Position numbers and translations under genes: made by a program. This document shows, piece by piece, positions 23,996 to 28,995 of a DNA stretch of 28,995 bases. Source of the DNA: JACZWL01 sp046756445. GTDB lineage: Bacteria > Pseudomonadota > Gammaproteobacteria > Steroidobacterales > Woeseiaceae. The stretch lies in contig JBHHWI010000025.1 in NCBI GenBank assembly GCA_046756445.1, forward strand, positions 1-28,995, given 5' to 3'. The stretch's first letter is position 1. Each line of letters opens with the position of its first letter. The notes below the pieces were generated by a model, which was given only the letters and a program-made list of their open reading frames with translations, was not told where the DNA came from and did not search any database.

Positions 23996-24952
23996 GTGAA
24001 AAACAGAACATACACCCGCCGTCAGATGGTCTACGCACTGTCTTCACTCGGCGTGGCAGCCAGTCCTTTGATATCACCGCTGGTCGCAGCCGCCGCGAGC
24101 AACGGCAACACCACAATGGTTGCGGCAATTTTCTTCGAACCGCAAATCCCTGCTGCATTGCGGCGGGCCCTGCATTACGCGGGTGATGATGGCTTTGTAG
24201 CGTCGATGCCGCAATTGCTCCACGCCCGGGCAAATGCCGACTACGACAACATCATCTGGAACACCTGGTTCACGGCCTATTCCGAGGAAAGCGTTGTCAC
24301 GACGCCGCAGGGAAACCATGTCGTCGTGGCGGTACACGGGGGCGGCATATTCGCGAAGCCTGCGCGATTCGAGAGAAGCTACCACGCAGATCAGAGCCGA
24401 TTCAATACGGAGGGTCTGACCGGGCAAAGTGCGGCCAAGATCACGGCGCAGGAAGCCCGTGACCTGTTGCGGGGACATCGACCCGACGGCACCGAGATTC
24501 CGGTTTATCCTTTCGAGGAGTTCAAACAGGGCATAACGGACCTGCCCAGGCGTTATGGCGTGATCCTGGACTTCGAGATGGCGAGGAAGGCCAAGAGAGG
24601 CTACGAGCTTTTCGAGGTTCTGAAAAAAGAGCCGAATTTCATCGTCCGTGCCGGCGGTGTCGAGGCGGCGGCGGCTTATCTCGACAAGTTCAGGGATCGT
24701 CACAACACGAAGATGATGGGCAACTGGCACCCCTACAACCGGATCGATCCGGATCAGCCCCAGACTCGCATTCTGTTCCTGGCCGGCAACAAAGGCGGTG
24801 TGGGCAGCGATATCGACACAGAGAGTCTCTACGGCTATGACGAGGAATACGGTCTGGGCGGCGACGCCAGCATGGTCAATATGGCCCGCTATGTCGCAGT
24901 CGCGCCGCGTGAAGTGTCGACAAGTCTGAAGTACCTGGACTTCGAATTGTGA
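23996..24952 (+). CDS. PFam-A paralogue 4: unrecognised family with Tat signal peptide
   Basis: This 318-residue protein starts at GTG 23996, 9 bp after paralogue 3, with GAGGA 6-7 nt upstream. The N-terminus carries TRRQMV followed by a hydrophobic segment ending SPLVAAAAS, a Tat signal. The sequence then enters TMVAAIFFEPQIPAALRRAL, equivalent to the start of paralogue 1. Family blocks are intact: GFVASMPQLLHARANADY, IIWNTWFTAYSEESVVTTPQ, AVHGGGIFA, RYGVILDFE, PNFIVRAGGVE, MMGNWHP, MARYVAVAPRE and YLDFEL at the end. No cysteines are present. It is the last gene of its operon and stops 7 bp from the convergent BHMT-like gene, with no terminator visible in the gap. Function is unknown. Confidence 0.83.
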   Translation: MKNRTYTRRQMVYALSSLGVAASPLISPLVAAAASNGNTTMVAAIFFEPQIPAALRRALHYAGDDGFVASMPQLLHARANADYDNIIWNTWFTAYSEESVVTTPQGNHVVVAVHGGGIFAKPARFERSYHADQSRFNTEGLTGQSAAKITAQEARDLLRGHRPDGTEIPVYPFEEFKQGITDLPRRYGVILDFEMARKAKRGYELFEVLKKEPNFIVRAGGVEAAAAYLDKFRDRHNTKMMGNWHPYNRIDPDQPQTRILFLAGNKGGVGSDIDTESLYGYDEEYGLGGDASMVNMARYVAVAPREVSTSLKYLDFEL

Positions 24953-24959
24953 CAGGGCG

Positions 24960-25997
24960 TCATTCCGTCATTTCTTTTGCAAATTTCAGGTTTTCCTTGC
25001 GCAGGCTCTCGTTAGAGCCCAACGCGTAATGTTTCGACATGTCGGGTGAGTAGCGACTCGCCGGCGGCTGCTTGCCCAGCGCCTCGGCCATCGCCCGGAT
25101 ATGATGCGGCCCGGCACCACAGCAGACGCCCTGGTAATTGGCGCCCAGCGCATACGCCTTCCTAGCGAACTCCGCAATTTCGTAGCGATTGCACGACAGT
25201 GCGTCGAGCGCAGTCGGAAACGGGATGTCCGGGATACAGTCGCAGCCCGGGTCTGTCAACGCCTGGAAATTGACTTCCTCCGGTGTCGTTCGGTAAGGAA
25301 CCGGAAGCGCCGCGAGTGGGCCTTCGACCTGCTGGCTCAGTTCTTCGAGCAGCGGCAACATCGTGTTCGGCCCGCGAATGCAGTTCATTCCTACCACATC
25401 TGCCCCCGCATCCTTGAGTCGCTGGCAAGCCTCGGGCACCGTGTAATCGTCGCGGAGTGCCTGATGCACGGCGAGCGTAATGACTGCAATCGCGCCCGCA
25501 TCCTTGATCACCTCCAGGGCAAGCAGAGCCTCCTCGGCGAAGGAAAACGTCTCACCGATAACGAAGTCCGCACCGGCGTCCATCGCCCAGCCGACCTGCT
25601 CCTCGAACATGGCCCGGCATTCTTTCTTGCTCTGCTCATCGCCCGGCAGGAACGCATTGGTGTTGCAGATATTTCCGGCCACCAGTGCGTCGCCTTCGGC
25701 AGCCACCTGTTTTGCAAGCTCCAGCGCGGTGCGGTTGATGTTTTCCAGTTCGCTCTCGCGCCCGATGAGCTTGAGTTTCTCGCGATGCGCGTAATACGTG
25801 AAGGCCTCGATGACGTCCGAGCCCGCATTCATGAATTCCCGGTGCAGCTCGACGACGGCATTCGGGTAATCCAGGACGACCTCCGGGACGTACGGTCCGG
25901 CCTGCACGTAACCTCGCCTTTCCATTTCGAAGACATAGCCTTCGGCGCAGATTACGGGACCCTCGTTGAGGCGGTCCAGCAGATTGCGTGACGACAT
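24960..25997 (-). CDS. Betaine-homocysteine S-methyltransferase-like protein
   Basis: Starting at the ATG 25997, which has AAGGAG 7-8 nt upstream, this gives 345 residues. The frame also runs back to 26279, but that part belongs to the permease gene. Zinc-binding cysteines sit where the family needs them: C206 in GMNCIRG and C292-C293 in GVCCGAGP, matching C217, C299 and C300 of human BHMT. AEGYVFEMERRGYVQAGPYVP resembles the BHMT substrate loop. The enzyme would transfer a methyl group from betaine or a related methyl donor to homocysteine, forming methionine and dimethylglycine, which the DMGDH-like protein could oxidise. It is co-transcribed with the fused permease and IclR genes. The methyl donor is not certain, as S-methyl compounds are also used by relatives. 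Confidence 0.9.
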   Translation of the reverse strand: MSSRNLLDRLNEGPVICAEGYVFEMERRGYVQAGPYVPEVVLDYPNAVVELHREFMNAGSDVIEAFTYYAHREKLKLIGRESELENINRTALELAKQVAAEGDALVAGNICNTNAFLPGDEQSKKECRAMFEEQVGWAMDAGADFVIGETFSFAEEALLALEVIKDAGAIAVITLAVHQALRDDYTVPEACQRLKDAGADVVGMNCIRGPNTMLPLLEELSQQVEGPLAALPVPYRTTPEEVNFQALTDPGCDCIPDIPFPTALDALSCNRYEIAEFARKAYALGANYQGVCCGAGPHHIRAMAEALGKQPPASRYSPDMSKHYALGSNESLRKENLKFAKEMTE

Positions 25998-26008
25998 GGT
26001 GTTCTCCT

Positions 26009-27778
26009 TTATGCAGCTTTTGTTTGCTGCGTACCCATGCGACGCAGCCATTCGGCAGTGCCAATTAGCAGCACAGAGCCGAGAAATATGCAGGTACCCA
26101 GCGCGAGTATCGTCGGCAAAGTCTGTGGGAACCGGACCTGCGTCCACATATAGACCGGCAGCGTCACCTCGTTCCCGCCCAGGAACAACGCATACAGGAA
26201 CTCGTCGAACGAGGCCGTGAATGACAGGATCAGGCACGCACCAATTCCGGGCAGGATCAGTGGAAATGTCACGCGCCAAAACGTTACCCAGGCGTTTTCG
26301 CCGAGGTCCTGCGCAGACTCCTCCACGCTTTTGGCAAAGCCCTCGAGTCGCGCCCGGATCACCAGCGTCGAGAACGGTACGTTCATGACGACATGCGCGA
26401 CGCCGATGGTCCAGAGGGACAACTGGACGTTTACCGCAAGCGCGAGTACGAGAAGCCCGACGGCCAGGATGATGCCGGGCATCACCATGGGCAGCAGGAT
26501 GAAACCCATCGCCAGACCCTGTCCGGGCATACGATATCGGGTCAATGCCTTAGCCGCGATCGTCGCCAGGGTCGTCGATGCGATGGCGACCGGAATCGCT
26601 AGCTTGAAGCTGTTTCCAAGTGCTTCCAGGAGACCCGGCCGTTCGGGAATCCCGAGATACCAGTCAAGCGTAAATCCCTTCAATGGCAGCACCATCTGGA
26701 CGCTGTCGTTGAATGAGAAGATCGGCAACATCATTGACGGGATGTAGAGAAACAGAAGATAGATGACGACATAGACGAACAGCGGCCCGTACTTACGCCC
26801 CTCCGTGATCTCTTGCTCGGCCGGGGCGACGGTCGCCTCCATCTCGCGACGCTTCACTGTGCCCCTTTGCGAAATCCAGACAGTTGTGAAGACGATGGCT
26901 GTGATCGTCATCATCATAATGATCGTCAGCGCCGAGCCCAGCGGCCAATTGTTGGCCTCGCCAAACTGCGCCGCGATGATTTGCCCGAACATCATGCCTT
27001 TGGGTCCGCCGACCATCACGGGCGTAATGTAGTCGCCGACCGTCGGAATGAACTGGATGATCGCGGCAGCGATTACGCCGGGCATCGATAGCGGCAGAGT
27101 GACCCTCAGGAATCTTCTGATCGGACCTTCCCCGAGATCGGCAGCCGCCTCGAGGAGCGAGCGGTCGATCTTCGAGAGTGACAGGTAGATCGGCAGGATG
27201 GCGAACGCCGCCCACGCGTGAACCAGCGTTAAGACCACGGCAAATCGGCTATAAAGCAGAAACTCGAGCGGTCCCTCGATGATATCGAGACCCAGAAGCG
27301 TCGAGTTAATCACGCCACTGTTGCCGAGCATGATTTTCCAGGCGAGCACTCGCAGCAGGTAGCTCGTCCAGAACGGCAGGTTGATCAGGATCAACCATGT
27401 CATGATGTTTTTCCTGACCTTGAAGGCCAGGAAATAGGCGACGGGATATGCCAAACATATGTTGATCAGCGTCACGGTTGCGGACATCCTGATCGACCGC
27501 AGTAGAAGACTGCCGTACATCCATTTGTCAAAAAACGTCTGGTAGTTTTTTAGCGTGGCACTCTTGTCGATGTGGATGTAATCCTGCGTCCAGAAGCTGT
27601 AGACGACGAGAGTGAATATCGGGAGTGCGAGCGCGCAGATCATCACGATCAGCGTCGGCGACAGCAGCGTGTAACCGCGCAACCACTCGTGCCGGAGGAA
27701 GTAGGCCCTCACCGACGACGACCAGCGCGATGCCGGCTCGCCGGCGGCGAACATACCCGGTTGTGCCGCTTTCGTCAC
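26009..27778 (-). CDS. Fused ABC transporter permease (PotB-PotC type, polyamine/betaine class)
   Basis: This 589-residue protein contains two complete ABC permease domains in tandem. The first (about 30-310) resembles PotB and has the EAA loop EAAADLGEGPIRRFLRVTLPLSMPG; the second (about 340-580) resembles PotC with ESAQDLGENAWVTFWRVTFPLILPG. PotB and PotC are normally separate genes, so this is a fusion that still has both ATPase-contact loops. GTG 27778 overlaps the TGA of the IclR gene (GTGA), and the BHMT-like gene follows 11 bp downstream. The matching binding protein is probably the lipoprotein at 21083-22171, and the ATPase is outside the window. It would import an amine or betaine across the inner membrane. 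Confidence 0.9.
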   Translation of the reverse strand: MTKAAQPGMFAAGEPASRWSSSVRAYFLRHEWLRGYTLLSPTLIVMICALALPIFTLVVYSFWTQDYIHIDKSATLKNYQTFFDKWMYGSLLLRSIRMSATVTLINICLAYPVAYFLAFKVRKNIMTWLILINLPFWTSYLLRVLAWKIMLGNSGVINSTLLGLDIIEGPLEFLLYSRFAVVLTLVHAWAAFAILPIYLSLSKIDRSLLEAAADLGEGPIRRFLRVTLPLSMPGVIAAAIIQFIPTVGDYITPVMVGGPKGMMFGQIIAAQFGEANNWPLGSALTIIMMMTITAIVFTTVWISQRGTVKRREMEATVAPAEQEITEGRKYGPLFVYVVIYLLFLYIPSMMLPIFSFNDSVQMVLPLKGFTLDWYLGIPERPGLLEALGNSFKLAIPVAIASTTLATIAAKALTRYRMPGQGLAMGFILLPMVMPGIILAVGLLVLALAVNVQLSLWTIGVAHVVMNVPFSTLVIRARLEGFAKSVEESAQDLGENAWVTFWRVTFPLILPGIGACLILSFTASFDEFLYALFLGGNEVTLPVYMWTQVRFPQTLPTILALGTCIFLGSVLLIGTAEWLRRMGTQQTKAA

Positions 27779-28593
27779 CGGCGTTCCGTGGCAGCCAGAT
27801 TATCGGGTATCCCGCCACCGCCGATGGCGACGGCGATCGAATCAGCGGCGTTGATCACGTCGGGCGCAATATGCTCCATCACTTCTTCGGTCAACCGGCT
27901 GGAATGGCCGCTGACGCTGACCGCGGCGGCGACTTCGCCCAATCCGTCTACGATCCACCTGGCGATGCCATTGACGCCGATCTCATTCTCTTCGACATCG
28001 ATGGAGTATCCCTGTGCCCGAAATTGAGCCAGTTGCGCCTCGAGAGCATCAGTCTCCGTGTGTGTATTCGACGTCTGCTCCGGCAGGCCACAGGAGTCGT
28101 AGATGGCTTGCCGCATCGGAGCGTCCCAACCCGCCATGAAGGCCTTGCCCAACGCAGTACAGTGGTAGAACGAGCGCCAACCGGCGTTGGCGCGCGCATG
28201 CAATATTCGGGATCCCTGGAAGCTGTCGACCACCAATAAATCGAGTAGGTCCGGCAATCCCAGGTTTACGGTCTCATTGGTCTTCCTGCAAAGATCGACG
28301 AGTATCGGCCTCGCCAGATGAGAGATATGCAAGCGTTGCTGAACGAGCCGCCCGAGCTCGAGGAGCCGTAAGCCGAGCCGGTACCGCCTCGACTGTGCAT
28401 CCTGCTCGATCAGCCGAAGTGTAACGAGCGACGCCAGTAGATTGAATGCCGTGGTCTTGTTGAGACCCGTTGCCTTGCTGATCTCGCTTAAGCCCACGCC
28501 CTCCTCGCCGCCGTCCGCGATTACGTCGATGATCGCGCTGGCGCGCGCCAGTGCCTGAATTCGCGGAGGCTTTGCAGATTTTGTCGTGGTCAC
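27775..28593 (-). CDS. IclR-family transcriptional regulator
   Basis: From GTG 28593, with GGAGAGG upstream, the product is 272 residues, the normal size for IclR. The N-terminal winged helix is visible in ALARASAIIDVI, GLSEISKATGLNKTTAFNLLASL and YRLGLRLLELG; the C-terminal effector domain has ARANAGWRSFYHCTALGKAFMA, IDVEENEIGVNGIARWI and AAAVSVSGHSSRL. The open frame continues to 28704, but that stretch is AT-rich and promoter-like and would add a non-family N-terminus, so I reject it. It is the first gene of the permease/BHMT operon, coupled by GTGA, and is divergent from the fifth PFam-A gene, so it probably controls both directions from the shared 200-bp gap. Confidence 0.93.
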   Translation of the reverse strand: MTTTKSAKPPRIQALARASAIIDVIADGGEEGVGLSEISKATGLNKTTAFNLLASLVTLRLIEQDAQSRRYRLGLRLLELGRLVQQRLHISHLARPILVDLCRKTNETVNLGLPDLLDLLVVDSFQGSRILHARANAGWRSFYHCTALGKAFMAGWDAPMRQAIYDSCGLPEQTSNTHTETDALEAQLAQFRAQGYSIDVEENEIGVNGIARWIVDGLGEVAAAVSVSGHSSRLTEEVMEHIAPDVINAADSIAVAIGGGGIPDNLAATERR

Positions 28594-28794
28594 GATCGGG
28601 GCCTCTCCAAGAGTTATATAATATATGACAGATTCGGGTTGCTCGAAAAGTGCCACATTGATTGACAAATTGCAATATAATGAGTCAGTCTCTTGCTTCT
28701 GCAATAATTTTCGGAACGCTCATTCGCCGACCCAGAATCTTCAAGTCTAGTGGCGGTGTATATTGTACAGCACACGGAAGAGGACGCAATCCTG
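28594..28794. promoter_or_regulatory. Divergent regulatory region between iclR-type gene and PFam-A paralogue 5
   Basis: This 201-bp AT-rich gap separates divergent start codons. It holds a TATATTATATAA-rich stretch just before the IclR ribosome-binding site, consistent with a -10 region for that gene, and the 17-bp motif at 28753-28769 just before the paralogue 5 start. No pair of well-spaced -35/-10 boxes stands out on the plus strand. IclR proteins typically bind such gaps, which is the basis for this inference. Confidence 0.55.
28753..28769. repeat. 17-bp motif, inverted copy of 14739-14755
   Basis: GCGGTGTATATTGTACA is the exact reverse complement of the sequence at 14739-14755. It ends 25 bp before the ATG of paralogue 5 and contains the TGTA-N5-TACA palindrome. 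It may be an operator shared by this promoter and the TonB receptor region; the regulator is unknown, with the adjacent IclR protein the obvious candidate. Confidence 0.5.
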
Positions 28795-28995
28795 ATGTCC
28801 GACATGAAAATGGAGGCGGAAATTATCTTCGAGCCGCACGTCCCGCACGCATTGCGCCGGGCGCTGGAGTACGCGGGAGATGACGGCTTCGTCGCGTCGA
28901 TGCCGCAGTTGCTGCATGCCAGGACGCACGCAGATTACGGCAACATCATCTGGAACACCTGGTTCACCTCGTACTCCGAGGAAAGTGTGGTCACG
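28795..28995 (+). CDS. PFam-A paralogue 5, N-terminal part (runs off window)
   Basis: The ATG at 28795 opens a frame that continues to the window end, 67 codons. The product starts MSDMKMEAEIIFEPHVPHAL and contains GFVASMPQLLHAR, IIWNTWFTSYSEESVV, so it is a fifth member of the unrecognised family. The N-terminus is closest to paralogue 1 and has no signal peptide, placing this copy in the cytoplasm. It is transcribed away from the IclR gene and is preceded by the 17-bp motif. What follows it is not visible; an ATPase gene for the fused permease could lie beyond. Function is unknown. Confidence 0.85.
   Translation, partial: MSDMKMEAEIIFEPHVPHALRRALEYAGDDGFVASMPQLLHARTHADYGNIIWNTWFTSYSEESVVT

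Noticed and set aside
24953..24959. Terminator between the convergent operons
   Set aside because: Only 7 bp separate the stop codons and no stem with a T run is present.
25101..25991. 296-codon ORF antisense to the BHMT-like gene
   Set aside because: It mirrors the BHMT frame, whose zinc cysteines and length are canonical, so this is a shadow frame.
25998..26279. Upstream extension of the BHMT frame
   Set aside because: It lies inside the permease gene in another frame; an ATG with AAGGAG at 25997 starts the homologous part.
28662..28681. TTGACA and TATAAT boxes as a promoter for paralogue 5
   Set aside because: The hexamers are only 8 bp apart, far from the 16-18 bp needed.
28594..28704. 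Upstream extension of the IclR frame
   Set aside because: The AT-rich stretch encodes no IclR-like sequence, and the GTG at 28593 has a good ribosome-binding site.
1..28995. CRISPR array, tRNA, rRNA or insertion sequence
   Set aside because: No regularly spaced repeats, cloverleaf-like segments, rRNA signatures, transposase genes or terminal inverted repeats were found by eye.

Overview
The window looks like chromosomal DNA from a Gram-negative heterotroph, most likely a marine-type gammaproteobacterium. The pointers are a 953-residue TonB-dependent receptor, TRAP and polyamine-type ABC transport, a TPR-sulfotransferase, a flavin halogenase, Tat-exported proteins and moderate GC. The taxonomy is inference only. 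I saw no rRNA, tRNA, CRISPR array or intact mobile element.

Left part (1-9303): the 3' end of a trimethylamine-dehydrogenase-like flavoprotein faces a minus-strand block. Read in the direction of transcription this block is a dimethylglycine/sarcosine-dehydrogenase-like FAD/GcvT protein, a SAM methyltransferase, the remnant of an SDR gene with a large internal deletion, an alanine-racemase-fold PLP decarboxylase, a 62-codon orphan ORF, an exported SMP-30/gluconolactonase-like protein, and a DctP-DctQ-DctM TRAP transporter.

Middle (9304-17823): a plus-strand operon encodes an AspH-type 2-oxoglutarate oxygenase, a tryptophan-halogenase-family enzyme, a methylenetetrahydrofolate-reductase-like protein that lacks its expected acidic catalytic residues, and a TPR-sulfotransferase. 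A regulatory gap with operator-like palindromes follows, then the TonB-dependent receptor and a strong terminator.

Right part (17824-28995): a plus-strand operon holds an MmgE/PrpD protein, four members of an unrecognised paralogous family (called PFam-A here; two plain, two with Tat signal peptides), a PotD-like lipoprotein and a glycine/sarcosine-methyltransferase-like enzyme. It converges with a minus-strand operon of IclR regulator, fused PotB-PotC permease and betaine-homocysteine-methyltransferase-like protein. A fifth PFam-A gene starts divergently from the IclR gene and runs off the right edge.

Taken together the window reads as an uptake and catabolism island for methylated amines, betaines or polyamines. 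Two methyltransferases, BHMT, DMGDH and TMADH-like proteins and an MTHFR homologue handle methyl groups, and three transporter systems bring substrates in. The part I cannot assign to any known family is PFam-A: five copies in about 10 kb, woven into the polyamine/betaine genes and placed in two cell compartments. It is the best candidate here for an undescribed system.
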